Shown: one piece after another, positions 42,132-51,836 of the stretch | Layout of the letters: the number at the start of each line of letters is the position of its first letter | Numbering within the stretch: position 1 is the stretch's first letter | Assembly (NCBI RefSeq): GCF_020682705.1 | Contig: NZ_JAGTTN010000001.1 | Location: forward strand, 1,116,001 to 1,180,000 | Direction of reading: 5' to 3' | Source of the DNA: Microbacterium allomyrinae | GTDB taxonomy: Bacteria; Actinomycetota; Actinomycetes; Actinomycetales; Microbacteriaceae | DNA length: 64,000 nt | The notes under the pieces: generated by a model | The model's input: the letters and a program-made list of their open reading frames with translations, nothing else | Told to the model about the DNA's origin: nothing | The model's database searches: none | Program-made: the position numbers and the translations under genes

Positions 42132-43408
42132 CAGTCGGTGGCCCTCAGGTTGCCGGCCGAGCAGGTCTGATCCGCCGCGGACTGACCGGGGATGTCGTCG
42201 AGGGCGACAGCGGTCTCGCTCGGCGCGGGAGTCTCGGTCGCTCCGGGCGTCGGAGCAGTCTCGACGGGCGCTTCGGTGGGCTGCGGGTCGACGGTGATCA
42301 CTCCCCCGGTGTTGTTCTGGTCGTTCGTCAGATCGATGGGCTCGTTGGCGGCGAGTGCGGCCCACAGCTTGTCTGCGAGCTCGTAGTTCGGGACGACCCG
42401 GTTGATGTCGGCGGGGTCGGTGCTCACCGGGTACTGCACGAAGTTGATGTCTTCGAACGGAACGTCCTTGACCGCCATCGCGATCTGCACGAGCGTCATC
42501 GGGTTGGTCAGGGACTCGCTCGGCGTGATGTTGTCGACCGCGGTCGTGGCGAGCTTGTAGAGGGTCGCCGGGTCGGCGAGCACCTCGTCGCTCACGAGCT
42601 TGCGCGCGAGGCTCGACATGTACTGCTGCTGGTTCGAGATGCGCGCCAGGTCGCTGCCGTTCTCGAGGCCGTAGCGGGTGCGGAGGAACTGGAGCGCCTC
42701 GACGCCCGCGATGGTCCTCGCACCTGCCGGCCAGTCGATGCCGGTGTTGCTGTCGCGGATGCCGCCGTTGCCGATGCAGACGTCGACGCCGCCGATCGCG
42801 TCGGTGATGTTGATGACGTTGCCGAAGCTCACCTTCGCGGCGAACGGGATGTTCTGGCCGCTCAGCACCGAGACGGTCTTCGCCACGCACGACAGTCCGC
42901 CGAACGACCACGCCTCGTTGATCTGCGCCTTGGAGGTCGCGGAGGTGGTCGAGCCGTCCTCGTTCGTGCACGACGGAATGGGGATCATGAGATCGCGCGG
43001 GAACGACACCACCGTCACCCGGCGCGGGTTGTTCGAGATGTGCACGAGCATGTTGACGTCGTTGAGCTGGCCCTCGGCATCCGGTCCGGTGCAGCGCGCC
43101 CCGAAGATGTAGGCGTACTCGGGCTCGCACTCGTCTGTTCCGACGAGCAGCAGATCGACGCCGCCCTCGATCGCGCCGATGTCGGGCGGGACGGCGCTCT
43201 GGCCTTCGAGAGCGACCGCCTCGTCGGTGAAGCTCGCGGTCAGGTCGTACGCGGCGTAGGCGGCGACGCCGGCGCCCGACACCAGCACGACGGCGAGCAT
43301 CACTCCGAGGACCTTGAGGATCAGACCGAACGGATGCGGCGACGAGAGCTCACCGTGACGTGCCACCGTGCGGCGGCCACGTCGGGCGGGCTTGTGCGTC
43401 TCGCTCAC
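42131..43408 (-). CDS. LytR-CpsA-Psr (LCP) cell-wall glycopolymer ligase, first of tandem pair
   Basis: This 425-residue protein starts at a GTG (43408). It has a basic N-terminus (ARRGRRTVARHG), a span around LKVLGVMLAVVLVSGAGVAAYAAY and the LCP domain: VDLLLVGTDE, LNDVNMLVHI, VVSFPRDLMIPIPSC, GVEALQFLRTRYGL and ARISNQQQYMSSLARK. The arrangement matches its downstream paralogue, with a Pro/Thr/Ala-rich C-terminal tail. It is the first gene of a two-gene unit, downstream of tRNA-Ser(UGA) on the same strand. Confidence 0.93.
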   Translation of the reverse strand: MSETHKPARRGRRTVARHGELSSPHPFGLILKVLGVMLAVVLVSGAGVAAYAAYDLTASFTDEAVALEGQSAVPPDIGAIEGGVDLLLVGTDECEPEYAYIFGARCTGPDAEGQLNDVNMLVHISNNPRRVTVVSFPRDLMIPIPSCTNEDGSTTSATSKAQINEAWSFGGLSCVAKTVSVLSGQNIPFAAKVSFGNVINITDAIGGVDVCIGNGGIRDSNTGIDWPAGARTIAGVEALQFLRTRYGLENGSDLARISNQQQYMSSLARKLVSDEVLADPATLYKLATTAVDNITPSESLTNPMTLVQIAMAVKDVPFEDINFVQYPVSTDPADINRVVPNYELADKLWAALAANEPIDLTNDQNNTGGVITVDPQPTEAPVETAPTPGATETPAPSETAVALDDIPGQSAADQTCSAGNLRATD

Positions 43409-43464
43409 TCGGTTCCTCTCGGGGATGGGTTCTCACGGTCCACCCCCCGGCATACCTTCGCTTG

Positions 43465-43549
43465 CGGAGGGTGTGGGATTCGAACCCACGGGACATTGCT
43501 GCCCACTGGTTTTCAAGACCAGGTCCATCGGCCGCTCGGACAACCCTCC
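43465..43549 (-). tRNA. tRNA-Ser(UGA)
   Basis: The complement begins GGAGGGT, which pairs with ACCCTCC. The anticodon loop CTTGAAA gives UGA, followed by a long variable arm and T arm GGTTCGAATCC. The discriminator is G. It is the second serine tRNA within 3.4 kb and lies near serS. Confidence 0.95.
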
Positions 43550-43684
43550 CGACACATGCCACGCGAAACGAGGCATCCGTCGAACAGTCGTCGAGTCTAG
43601 CCGACAGCCCTGCCGCCTATTCTTCCCACCCCGCCTGGACAGGCCCTGAACGCGCCCTCCGACGGGAGCCCGCGACCAGAGGCG

Positions 43685-44593
43685 TCAGAGCCGGCGGAGC
43701 ACCGCCGCCACGCCGCCGGCCTGCACCGAGGTGGTGGTCTCGCCCGCGGCGTCGCGCACTTCCTGCGGTCCCTGCTCCATCGCGACCGCGCGGCCGCCGT
43801 TGTCGAGAGCCCAGCGGAACATGCCGAGGTCGTTGCGACCGTCGCCGATCACGAGCACGTGCGCAGGGTCGGCGCCGAGCTCACTGCGCACCAGCTCGAG
43901 GCCGGTGCTCTTGTCGACGCCCTGCGGGGCGATGTCGAGCCAGGCCGTCCAGCCCACGGCGTACGACACCTGGCTCAGTCCGATGCGCGCCACGAGGTCG
44001 ACGAAATCCCGCTCCTGCTGCTCGGGTGCGACCACGACGATGCGGCACACCGGCTGCGCGCCCAGTTCGTCGAACGGCACTCGCCGGGCGTTGATGAGGT
44101 TCCAGTCGTCGAGGTACCCGGTGTACAGGCGCAGACCGTCCGGAAGCTCCACGAGGTAGCGGGCGTCGGGCAGATGCTCGCGCAGCTGCGTCAGCACCTC
44201 GCGCGGGTCGAACGTCTCGACGTGCCAGCGCTCGTAGTCCAGCTCACCGGCGTCGATGCGCTTGAGCACGACGGCGCCGTTCGAGCAGACCACGTACTCG
44301 GGTGCGATGCCGAGGGCGCGGAGGATGCCGTGGGTGCCCTCCCAGCTGCGGCCGGTCGCGATCATGACCTCGTGCCCCGCGCGGTGCGCGTGCTCGACGG
44401 CGTCGACGACCCCAGGGCTGAGCGACTCGTCTTCGAGCAGCACGGTGCCGTCGATGTCGAGCACGATCAGGATGCGTTCGATGACCGAGGGCGCCTGCTC
44501 GGTGTCGCGCGCGACCTGCTCGACGAGCCTGGCGGCGTTCTTCTGTTTTACGACCTTGATGGACCCGGTCGCAGGCAGGTGCGCTTCGGTCAC
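43685..44593 (-). CDS. HAD superfamily (Cof-type) hydrolase
   Basis: A 302-residue protein starting at a GTG that overlaps the serS stop by four bases, which fixes the start. HAD motif I is [15 protein letters not shown], motif [10 protein letters not shown], and motif IV is in [12 protein letters not shown], with a cap domain of the Cof type between. These enzymes dephosphorylate sugar phosphates or nucleotides in the cytosol. The substrate is unknown. Coupling to serS is typical of many actinobacterial genomes. Confidence 0.9.
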   Translation of the reverse strand: MTEAHLPATGSIKVVKQKNAARLVEQVARDTEQAPSVIERILIVLDIDGTVLLEDESLSPGVVDAVEHAHRAGHEVMIATGRSWEGTHGILRALGIAPEYVVCSNGAVVLKRIDAGELDYERWHVETFDPREVLTQLREHLPDARYLVELPDGLRLYTGYLDDWNLINARRVPFDELGAQPVCRIVVVAPEQQERDFVDLVARIGLSQVSYAVGWTAWLDIAPQGVDKSTGLELVRSELGADPAHVLVIGDGRNDLGMFRWALDNGGRAVAMEQGPQEVRDAAGETTTSVQAGGVAAVLRRL

Positions 44594-45864
44594 GCGATCG
44601 GCTCCAGCACCTCGAGGCCCCCGAGGAACGGCCTGAGCACCTCGGGCACGGTGACCGATCCGTCCTCTCGCTGATGCGTCTCGAGGATGGCGACGATCCA
44701 GCGCGTGGTCGCGAGCGTGCCGTTGAGCGTGGCGACGACCTCGGTCTTGCCGCCGCGGTCGGCGGGGAGGCGATGGCGGATGTCGAGCCGCCGCGCCTGG
44801 TAGGTGGTGCAGTTCGAGGTCGAGGTGAGCTCGCGATACGCATTCTGCGTCGGCACCCACGCCTCGATGTCGTACTTGCGCGCGGCGCTCGATCCGAGGT
44901 CGCCCGCGGCGACATCGATCACCCGATAGCTGAGGCCCAGATCCTGCAGCATCGACTCCTGCAGCGCGACCAGGCGCAGGTGCTCGGCCTCGGCGTCGTC
45001 GGGCGTCGTGCAGACGAACATCTCGAGCTTGTTGAACTGGTGCACCCGGATGATGCCGCGGGTGTCCTTGCCGTACGAGCCGGCCTCACGGCGGTAGCAC
45101 GTCGACCATCCGGCGTAGCGCTTGGCACCCTTGCCGAAGTCGAGGATCTCGTCCATGTGGTAGCCGGCGAGGGGTACCTCGCTCGTGCCGACGAGGTACA
45201 GGTCGTCGTCTTCGAGGTGGTAGACCTCGGCGGCGTGCTGACCCAGGAAGCCGGTGCCGCGCATGACCTCGGGCCGCACGAGCGTCGGCGGGATCAACGG
45301 CGTGAATCCGGCCTGCAGCGCACGGTCGAGCGCGAGGTTCATGAGCGCGATCTCGAGGCGCGCGCCGATACCCGTGAGGAAGTAGAAGCGACTGCCCGAC
45401 ACCTTCGTGCCGCGCTCCATGTCGATCGCGCCGAGCATCTCGCCGAGTTCGAGGTGATCGCGTGGCTCGAACGCGAAGGCGGGACGCTCACCGTGGGTGC
45501 GAAGGGTCACGAAGTCGTCTTCGCCGCCGGCCGGCACCCCGTCGATCACGACGTTCTCGATCCGCGCGAAGGCGGCATCCGATGCCTCTTCGGCCGCGGC
45601 GACCGCATGCTGGGCCTGCTTGACCTGCTCGCTGAGCTGCTTCGCCGCGGCGACGAGCGCGGCCTTCTCGTCTTTGGGGGCCTGCGCGACCAGCTTGCCG
45701 TGGGCGTTCTGCGCCGCGCGGAGCTCTTCGAACGCGGTGATCGCCGCTCGACGTCGACGATCGGCGTCGAGGGCTGCGTCGACGGCATCGGGCGATTCTC
45801 CGCGCGCCTCCTGCGAGCGCTTGACCAGCTCGGGATTGTCGCGAAGCAGCACGGGATCGATCAT
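44590..45864 (-). CDS. serS: Seryl-tRNA synthetase
   Basis: This 424-residue class II synthetase charges tRNA-Ser. The N-terminal coiled-coil arm (about residues 25-105, rich in Ala, Glu and Lys) grips the long variable arm of tRNA-Ser. Catalytic motifs follow: [17 protein letters not shown], motif 2 [26 protein letters not shown], and motif 3 near [15 protein letters not shown]. Length is typical. Both serine tRNA genes are nearby on the same strand. Confidence 0.97.
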   Translation of the reverse strand: MIDPVLLRDNPELVKRSQEARGESPDAVDAALDADRRRRAAITAFEELRAAQNAHGKLVAQAPKDEKAALVAAAKQLSEQVKQAQHAVAAAEEASDAAFARIENVVIDGVPAGGEDDFVTLRTHGERPAFAFEPRDHLELGEMLGAIDMERGTKVSGSRFYFLTGIGARLEIALMNLALDRALQAGFTPLIPPTLVRPEVMRGTGFLGQHAAEVYHLEDDDLYLVGTSEVPLAGYHMDEILDFGKGAKRYAGWSTCYRREAGSYGKDTRGIIRVHQFNKLEMFVCTTPDDAEAEHLRLVALQESMLQDLGLSYRVIDVAAGDLGSSAARKYDIEAWVPTQNAYRELTSTSNCTTYQARRLDIRHRLPADRGGKTEVVATLNGTLATTRWIVAILETHQREDGSVTVPEVLRPFLGGLEVLEPIA

Positions 45865-46035
45865 CCGAACAGTCTAGGCTCGGGGCGGTCAGGCGCGAGG
45901 CGGGTCATCCCGGCGTCTGTCAACGCCGGGCGACGCGATGCTGAACGACGGGCGAGCGGCAGTCCCGCGCCGCACCGCGCCGGCCGGCGGAGGGGTGGTC
46001 CGCGACATACGAGGTCCTGGCCATACCCTGTACCC

Positions 46036-47214
46036 ATGGCGAGCGCCCCCGACGATGAGCAGGATCCCGGCCCGGCGCGCGACGATGCGCCGGATGCGGC
46101 GTCGGCGGCGGCTCCCGACGACGTCATCCGCGAGCCGGGCGATGTCGCCCCCGACACCACGGAAGGCGAGGGCGGCGAAGCCCGCCGCACCGACTTCGCG
46201 GGGGCCACTCGGCCGATCGAGGGCGGCGAGCGCCCCGGTCGCCAGGCCGCCCTCGTCTACAACCCGACCAAGGTCGACGCAGCTTCCCTCCGCGCGACGG
46301 TCACGCGCCTGTCGGCCGCGGCGGGCTGGACCGAACCGCTGTTCTATGAGACGACCGTCGACGACCTGGGCGACGAGATCACCCGCGAGGCGCTAGCGGC
46401 CGACGCGGATGCCGTGCTCGTCGCGGGTGGTGACGGCACCGTGCGCGCGGTGTCGGAGGCGATGTGCGGGTCGGGCGTCCCTCTCGCGATCGTTCCCAGC
46501 GGAACCGGCAACCTGCTCGCCCGCAACCTGCGTCTTCCGCTCGCCGAGCCCGAGGCGATGGTGCGCGCGGTCTTCGACGGCGACACTCTGCCGATGGACG
46601 TCGGCTGGTCCAAGCTCGGCCGCGCCGACGGCACGAGCGAGGAGCACGCGTTCGTCGTGATGGGCGGGATCGGGCTGGATGCCGCGATGATCGCGAACAC
46701 CAACCCGCAGCTGAAGAAGACGGTCGGCTGGGTGGCGTACGTCGACGGCGCCGCGCGTGCGCTCCCGGGTGCGAAGCCGTTCCGCGTGATGTACGAGCTG
46801 CCCGGGCACCGGCTGCACTCGGCGCGTGTGCAGAGCGTGCTGTTCGCGAACTGCGGGTCGCTCCCGGCCGGCCTCGATCTGATCCCCGAGGCTTCGGTCG
46901 CCGACGGCGCTCTCGACATCGTGATCTTCCAGCCCAAGGGCCCGCTCGGTTGGCTCCTGGTGTGGCGGCGGGTCGCGTGGGACAACAGCTTCCTGCGGCG
47001 CTTCCGCGCGGGCCGCCGCGTGCTCGCCCTGCGCACGAAAGACAACGCGGTGCGCTACTCGCGGGGCGCGGGCATCGAGCTCGCTGCGACCGAGGCGCAT
47101 CCCGTGCAGCTCGACGGGGATGAGTTCGGCGAGGCCGTGACGGTGAACATCCGTGTCGATCCGGGCGCGCTCCTCGTGGTCCTGCCGAAGGGCCACGACA
47201 CCAAGGGTCTCTGA
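46036..47214 (+). CDS. Diacylglycerol kinase catalytic-domain lipid kinase
   Basis: The open frame begins far upstream over serS, but the ATG at 46036 starts the real protein of 392 residues. The acidic first 60 residues are disordered-looking. The DAGK domain then has ALVYNPTKV, the nucleotide-binding VLVAGGDGTVRAV, and PSGTGNLLARNL, followed by the beta-sandwich with VMGGIGLDAAMI and ANCGSLPAGLDLIPEA. Such enzymes phosphorylate diacylglycerol or related lipids for phospholipid recycling. It is divergent from serS. Confidence 0.92.
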   Translation: MASAPDDEQDPGPARDDAPDAASAAAPDDVIREPGDVAPDTTEGEGGEARRTDFAGATRPIEGGERPGRQAALVYNPTKVDAASLRATVTRLSAAAGWTEPLFYETTVDDLGDEITREALAADADAVLVAGGDGTVRAVSEAMCGSGVPLAIVPSGTGNLLARNLRLPLAEPEAMVRAVFDGDTLPMDVGWSKLGRADGTSEEHAFVVMGGIGLDAAMIANTNPQLKKTVGWVAYVDGAARALPGAKPFRVMYELPGHRLHSARVQSVLFANCGSLPAGLDLIPEASVADGALDIVIFQPKGPLGWLLVWRRVAWDNSFLRRFRAGRRVLALRTKDNAVRYSRGAGIELAATEAHPVQLDGDEFGEAVTVNIRVDPGALLVVLPKGHDTKGL

Positions 47215-47244
47215 GCCGCGGACGGGTCTCTGGGCCGCGGACAT

Positions 47245-47314
47245 GCGAGTGCGGCAGTTTCCTGCGAGTGCGCCGTCGTGCGACGCCGCACTCGCAGGAA
47301 ACTGCCGCACTCGC
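47245..47314. repeat. Perfect 28-bp inverted repeat in intergenic spacer
   Basis: Arms 47245-47272 and 47287-47314 are perfectly complementary over 28 bases with a 14-base loop that can itself pair (GTCG/CGAC). It lies between the lipid kinase and photolyase genes, ending 38 bases before the photolyase ATG. It could be a terminator, but its length and perfection also fit a dispersed palindromic element. Confidence 0.8.
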
Positions 47315-47352
47315 GACGCCGGTGGCGCTCGCGGGAGCGGCAGGATGGGTGC

Positions 47353-48726
47353 ATGTCCGGACCGTCCATCGTGTGGCTGCGCGATGACCTGCGCCTGGCC
47401 GACAACCCCGCGCTGCGCGCGGCGATCGATCGCGGTGAGCGGGTGATCTGCCTCTACGTGCTGGACGAGGAATCGGCCGGCATCCGTCCCCTCGGCGGCG
47501 CCGCACGCTGGTGGCTGCACCACTCGCTCGAATCGCTCGCGTCCGGCCTGCGCGAACGCGGCGCGAGCCTGGTGCTGCGCCGCGGCCCGGCCGAGCGCGT
47601 GGTGCGCGAGACGGCGCGGGATGCCGCGGCGAGCGCGGTCTTCTGGAACCGGCGCTACGGAGGTCCGGAGCGCACGGTGGATACGGCGCTCAAGACCGCA
47701 CTGCGGGCCAACGGGGTCGAGGTGGCGTCGTTCGCCGCATCGGTGCTGTTCGAACCGTGGACGGTGAAGACCGGCACCGGTGCGCACTTCTCGGTCTACA
47801 CCCCGTTCTGGAACGCGTGCCTGCGACTGCCGCCGCCGCGGCATCCGCTCTCCGAACCGCACGAGATCGCGGGCGAGCCGCGACCGCCGGCATCCGAGGC
47901 ACTCCAGGATTGGGGCCTGCTCCCCCACCGCCCCGACTGGGCCGCAGGACTGCGAGAGAGATGGGAACCAGGAGAGCCCGCCGCGCGTCGACGGCTGCGG
48001 GAGTTCCTCGCCTCCGACATCGAGGAGTACGACCGCGCCCGCGACGAGCCTGCCGCGGGCGCCACGTCGCTGCTGTCGCCGCGCCTACGCTGGGGAGAGC
48101 TGAGCCCCCACACGGTCTGGCACGAGACCATCGCCGCCGGCCGCGGCGGACGGTTCCTGGCGGAACTCGGCTGGCGGGAGTTCGCGTGGCACACGCTCTT
48201 CCACTTCCCCGACCTCGCGTCGAAGAACCTCCGGCCGCAGTTCGATGCGTTCCCGTGGCCACCGCTGCGGCCAGACCTCCTGCGCGCCTGGCACGAGGGA
48301 CGCACGGGTGTCGCGCTGGTGGATGCCGGCATGCGCGAGCTCTGGTCGAGCGGGTTCATGCACAATCGCGTGCGGATGGTCGCGGCGTCGTTCCTGGTGA
48401 AGAACCTGCTGATCGACTGGCGGCACGGCGAAGAGTGGTTCTGGGACACCCTCGTCGACGCGGACGCTGCCAGCAATCCGTTCAACTGGCAATGGGTGGC
48501 GGGATCCGGTGCCGACGCTGCGCCGTACTTCCGCGTGTTCAATCCCGATCTGCAGGCGAAGAAGTTCGACGCCGGCGGCCGCTACGTCGCCAAGTGGGCG
48601 CCGGAGCACCTGTCGCACGAGCCTCTCGAACCGATCGTCAACCTTGCGGAGACCCGCCGCGCCGCCCTCGACGCGTACGCACACGTCACCCGCTCAGCCC
48701 GGAACGCGAAAGACGCTCCGGGCTGA
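47353..48726 (+). CDS. phrB: Deoxyribodipyrimidine photolyase (cryptochrome/photolyase family)
   Basis: This 457-residue protein repairs cyclobutane pyrimidine dimers using light. The N-terminal antenna domain starts SIVWLRDDLRLADNPAL, and the C-terminal FAD domain contains GELSPHTVWHE, ELGWREFAWH, TGVALVDAGMRELWSSGFMHNR, RMVAASFLVKNLLIDWR and the DADAASNPFNWQWVAGSG segment expected of class I photolyases. The ATG at 47353 is chosen over upstream in-frame starts because the N-terminus then begins the Rossmann fold immediately. Confidence 0.95.
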   Translation: MSGPSIVWLRDDLRLADNPALRAAIDRGERVICLYVLDEESAGIRPLGGAARWWLHHSLESLASGLRERGASLVLRRGPAERVVRETARDAAASAVFWNRRYGGPERTVDTALKTALRANGVEVASFAASVLFEPWTVKTGTGAHFSVYTPFWNACLRLPPPRHPLSEPHEIAGEPRPPASEALQDWGLLPHRPDWAAGLRERWEPGEPAARRRLREFLASDIEEYDRARDEPAAGATSLLSPRLRWGELSPHTVWHETIAAGRGGRFLAELGWREFAWHTLFHFPDLASKNLRPQFDAFPWPPLRPDLLRAWHEGRTGVALVDAGMRELWSSGFMHNRVRMVAASFLVKNLLIDWRHGEEWFWDTLVDADAASNPFNWQWVAGSGADAAPYFRVFNPDLQAKKFDAGGRYVAKWAPEHLSHEPLEPIVNLAETRRAALDAYAHVTRSARNAKDAPG

Positions 48727-48819
48727 GCCGGCACGAGACGCAGCCCGCTCGTTTCGCTCGATGACGTGACCGGCCATCGTCTCGGAATGAAGCCGTCCCC
48801 CGCGCGGTTGGCGCCCACC

Positions 48820-49461
48820 ATGACCACTATCGGAATCATCGGTGCAGGACACATCGGCAGCGCGCTCGCCCGCGCCTTCTCGGGACTCGGCTACGACGTC
48901 GTGATCTCGAACTCGCGCGGTCCCGAGAGCCTCGCGAGCCTTGTGGACGAGCTCGGATCCTCGGTGACGGCCGCGACGGCGAGCGACGCGGCGACCGCCG
49001 CAGACATCGCGGTCGTGACGGTGCCCCTCAAGGCCCTGAAGGACGTGCCCGTCGAGCCTCTCGCCGGCAAGATCGTCCTCGACACGAACAACTACTACTT
49101 CGAGCGCGACGGCCGCATCGATGTCCTCGATCGGGGTGAGGCGACGACATCCGGGCTCCTGCAGGAGCACCTGCCGACCTCGAAGGTCGTGAAGGCGTTC
49201 AACCACCTCTACGCGTCCGACATCAACGCCGGCGGCCTGCCCGCGGGCGACCCGCAGCGCCGCGCACTCGGAACGGCGGGCGACAGCGCCGAGGGCGTGG
49301 AATTCGTGACCGGCGTCTACGACGCCCTCGGCTTCGACACCGTGAGCGCGGGTCCGCTCAGCGAGTCGTGGCGTCTGGAGCGCGATCGCCCCGCGTATGT
49401 CGTCGCACAGACCGCGGACGAGCTGCGCGAGAACCTCGCGAAGGCGAACCGCCTCCCCTGA
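48820..49461 (+). CDS. NADPH-dependent F420 reductase-like oxidoreductase
   Basis: A 213-residue Rossmann protein. TTIGIIGAGHIGSALARAF gives the dinucleotide motif and VISNSRGPESL the NADPH-selective loop, followed by VVTVPLKALKDVP, LDTNNYYFERDG and VKAFNHLYASDI. The family includes F420H2:NADP oxidoreductase and plain NADP-binding reductases; the coenzyme F420 role is plausible in an actinobacterium but unproven. Upstream in-frame codons from 48766 are unlikely to be translated. Confidence 0.82.
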   Translation: MTTIGIIGAGHIGSALARAFSGLGYDVVISNSRGPESLASLVDELGSSVTAATASDAATAADIAVVTVPLKALKDVPVEPLAGKIVLDTNNYYFERDGRIDVLDRGEATTSGLLQEHLPTSKVVKAFNHLYASDINAGGLPAGDPQRRALGTAGDSAEGVEFVTGVYDALGFDTVSAGPLSESWRLERDRPAYVVAQTADELRENLAKANRLP

Positions 49462-49470
49462 GCCGGCGCT

Positions 49471-49523
49471 CGTGTCTCACAACCGCAGGTCGCCCGCCGG
49501 GTTCGCTGCGATTGTGAGACACG
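49471..49523. repeat. Inverted repeat between oxidoreductase genes
   Basis: CGTGTCTCACAACCGCAG (49471-49488) and CTGCGATTGTGAGACACG (49506-49523) are complementary at 17 of 18 positions. The hairpin lies nine bases after the F420-reductase-like gene and probably terminates it, although it lacks a T-tract. Confidence 0.7.
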
Positions 49524-49564
49524 ACGCGGAATAGGAAGGATGCCGCCGCGGGTTGTCGGTGAGG

Positions 49565-50629
49565 ATGAACACCGCTCTGACGACCCCGGCCCTTTCCGTC
49601 CTCGACCTCGTGCCGGTGCGCGCGGGGCAGACGAGCGCACAGGCTGTGGCGGCATCGCTCGGCCTGGCAGCACTGGCGGACGGTCTCGGCTACCGCCGCT
49701 ACTGGTTCGCCGAACACCACAACATGCCTGCCGTCGCCTCGACGACTCCTCCGGTGCTGGCGGCGGCCGCAGCGGCCCGCACCTCGCGCATCCGCCTCGG
49801 ATCCGGCGGCGTCATGCTGCCGAACCACTCACCGCTCGTGGTGGCCGAGCAGTTCGCGGCGCTGGAAGCCCTTGCACCGGGGCGCATCGACCTCGGCATC
49901 GGCCGCGCGCCGGGATCCGACCCGGTCATCACGCAGCTGCTGCGCCAGAGCGGCACCACGAGCGACGTCGAGCGGTTCCCCGACCACGTTCGCGACATCA
50001 TGTCGCTCGTGTCGGCCGACGGGGCGTCGCTGCGCTTCACGTCGGGCGGCACCTACGAGGTGCACGCCACGCCCGCCGCGACCACGGTGCCCGAGGTGTG
50101 GCTGCTCGGATCGAGCGACTACTCCGCGCAGCTCGCCGCATCGCTCGGCCTGCCGTACGTGTTCGCCAATCACTTCTCGGGCGAGGGGCTGGAGCGCGCG
50201 CTCGATCTCTACCGCACCTCGTTCGTGGCGTCCGAGACGCTCGCCGCCCCCCGCACCTTCCTCACCGCGAACGTGCTGGCCGCCCCCACCCAGGACGAGG
50301 CCGAGGCCCGTGCCCTCCCCAATCTGCGCATGACGGCGCGGCTGCGCACGAACCGGCCCCTCGTCGCGCTCGAGACCGTGGAGCAGTCGATCGCGGGAGC
50401 CGCCGATTTCGACGGCCTCGGCGCATCGTTCATGGACTCCGCCCGCGCCAAGTGGTTCGTCGGAACCGCCGGGGTGGTCGCCTCCGAGGTGCGCGCCTTC
50501 GCCACCCGGTACGGGGTCGACGAGGTCATGATCTCGCCGATCGCGGGATCGTACGAGGAAGAGCCGATGGATGCCGCGCCCGGCCGTGCCCAGACGCTCG
50601 AGCTGCTGGCCGCCGCGCTGGCCGCCTGA
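49565..50629 (+). CDS. LLM class (luciferase-like) flavin-dependent oxidoreductase
   Basis: This 354-residue protein has the bacterial-luciferase TIM-barrel pattern: LSVLDLVPVRAGQTSA, YRRYWFAEHHNMPAVAS, RIRLGSGGVMLPNHSPLVVAEQFAALE and GRIDLGIGRAPGSDP, typical of the group 1 monooxygenase family using FMN. The substrate is unknown. The start is uncertain: a TTG (49553) and a GTG lie in frame just upstream with an AGGAAGGA sequence at 49533-49540; the ATG at 49565 is the first ATG in frame. Confidence 0.88.
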   Translation: MNTALTTPALSVLDLVPVRAGQTSAQAVAASLGLAALADGLGYRRYWFAEHHNMPAVASTTPPVLAAAAAARTSRIRLGSGGVMLPNHSPLVVAEQFAALEALAPGRIDLGIGRAPGSDPVITQLLRQSGTTSDVERFPDHVRDIMSLVSADGASLRFTSGGTYEVHATPAATTVPEVWLLGSSDYSAQLAASLGLPYVFANHFSGEGLERALDLYRTSFVASETLAAPRTFLTANVLAAPTQDEAEARALPNLRMTARLRTNRPLVALETVEQSIAGAADFDGLGASFMDSARAKWFVGTAGVVASEVRAFATRYGVDEVMISPIAGSYEEEPMDAAPGRAQTLELLAAALAA

Positions 50630-50638
50630 CGGCGTTCG

Positions 50639-51619
50639 CTAGTCCTGCTCGACCGGTTCGCCCGAGATCAGTGCGCGCAGCCAGTCGCGCGCCTCGACGA
50701 ACACGTCGTCGGAGTAGCGCTCGGGGTAGCGCACCACGGCGCGGTCCGCGCGCGGGTACGAGCCCAGGTAGATGACCTTCGGGCTGAAACGGCGCAGGCC
50801 CAGGAGGGCGTCGGCCATCCGCTCGTCCTCGATGTGGCCGTCGGCGTCGACGACGAACCGGTACCGGCCCAGCTCGTCGCCGATGGGGCGCGAGGCGAGC
50901 AGCGACAGATTGATGCCGCGCGTGGCGAACTGCTCGAGCATCTCGAGCAGAGCACCGGGGTGGTCGTCGGGCAGTTCGACGATGAGCGACGTCTTGTCGG
51001 CCCCGGTGGGTCCCGGCGGGACGACCGTCCGGCTCACCAGCACGAACCGCGTCACCGCATTGGGGTTGTCGCCGATGTTCTCGGCCAGCAACTCGAGATC
51101 GTAGTGCTCGAGGATCCCGGGGGGCGCGATCGCGGCATCCGCATCGCTCACTCCCTCGACGATCTCCACCGCCGAGGCCACGTTGCTCGCCGCGGGCAGG
51201 TGCGCGTGCTCGGGGAGGGTCGCCGTCAGCCACTGCAGGCACTGGCCGTACGCGACGGGGTGCGCCGCGATCAGCGACACGTCCTCGAGGCGGGTGCCGC
51301 GCGGCGCGACGAGCACGAAGTTCACGGGAACGAGGTACTCGCCCACGATCCTGAGACCCGGCATGGTGGCGAGGGCGTCCTGCGCGGTGGACACCCCGCC
51401 GTCGACGGAGTTCTCGATCGCGATCATCGCGGCATCCGAGCGCCCCTCGACGACATCTGTCAGCGCCTCGCCGACATTGCGCACCGACCGCCAGATCTGA
51501 TCGCGAGCTTCGGGAACCTGCGTCAGCGCCGCCTCGGTGAACGTCCCCGACGGCCCCAGATAGCTGTAGGTGCGGCGGGTGGTGGCGGGGGCCTCGACGG
51601 CGGCGGGCTCGGAAGTCAC
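50639..51619 (-). CDS. pheA: Prephenate dehydratase
   Basis: This 326-residue monofunctional enzyme converts prephenate to phenylpyruvate in phenylalanine synthesis. It has [33 protein letters not shown], the catalytic-region segment TRFVLVSR and a C-terminal ACT regulatory domain ([28 protein letters not shown] ... ESR-like [16 protein letters not shown]) that binds phenylalanine. I chose the GTG at 51619, since the upstream open frame runs through a large inverted repeat. No chorismate mutase domain is fused. Confidence 0.95.
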   Translation of the reverse strand: MTSEPAAVEAPATTRRTYSYLGPSGTFTEAALTQVPEARDQIWRSVRNVGEALTDVVEGRSDAAMIAIENSVDGGVSTAQDALATMPGLRIVGEYLVPVNFVLVAPRGTRLEDVSLIAAHPVAYGQCLQWLTATLPEHAHLPAASNVASAVEIVEGVSDADAAIAPPGILEHYDLELLAENIGDNPNAVTRFVLVSRTVVPPGPTGADKTSLIVELPDDHPGALLEMLEQFATRGINLSLLASRPIGDELGRYRFVVDADGHIEDERMADALLGLRRFSPKVIYLGSYPRADRAVVRYPERYSDDVFVEARDWLRALISGEPVEQD

Positions 51620-51638
51620 GGGCTCCAGCTTATTGCGC

Positions 51639-51736
51639 GTTCGCAACTCCGGACGGTTGCGGGAATTCCCGCGCCGGATCCCCGGGATTCCGGTTGCACA
51701 GGGGTGTGCCGCCGGCATTCGTCCGGAGTTGCGAAC
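51639..51736. repeat. Long inverted repeat upstream of pgm and pheA
   Basis: GTTCGCAACTCCGGACG (51639-51655) is perfectly complementary to CGTCCGGAGTTGCGAAC (51720-51736). The 64-base interior contains smaller palindromes such as GGGAATTCCC. The element sits in the divergent promoter region between pheA and pgm and starts 20 bases from the pheA start. Confidence 0.75.
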
Positions 51737-51836
51737 AGGTTCGGACGCAGGTCGGCCGCCGGTTCGGAAGGCACCAGGCCATGGCTCGGACGTCACGAAC
51801 CGTGCACCGTGTCTCCGGGACAGGCAGACTAGGCGC

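Noticed and set aside
40824..43130. Single 768-residue LCP protein
   Set aside because: The long frame merges a real LCP gene (to 42131) with an out-of-frame reading of its upstream neighbour. TGATG coupling shows two genes.
44674..46035. Long N-terminal extension of the lipid kinase
   Set aside because: It is antisense to serS; the kinase begins at the ATG at 46036.
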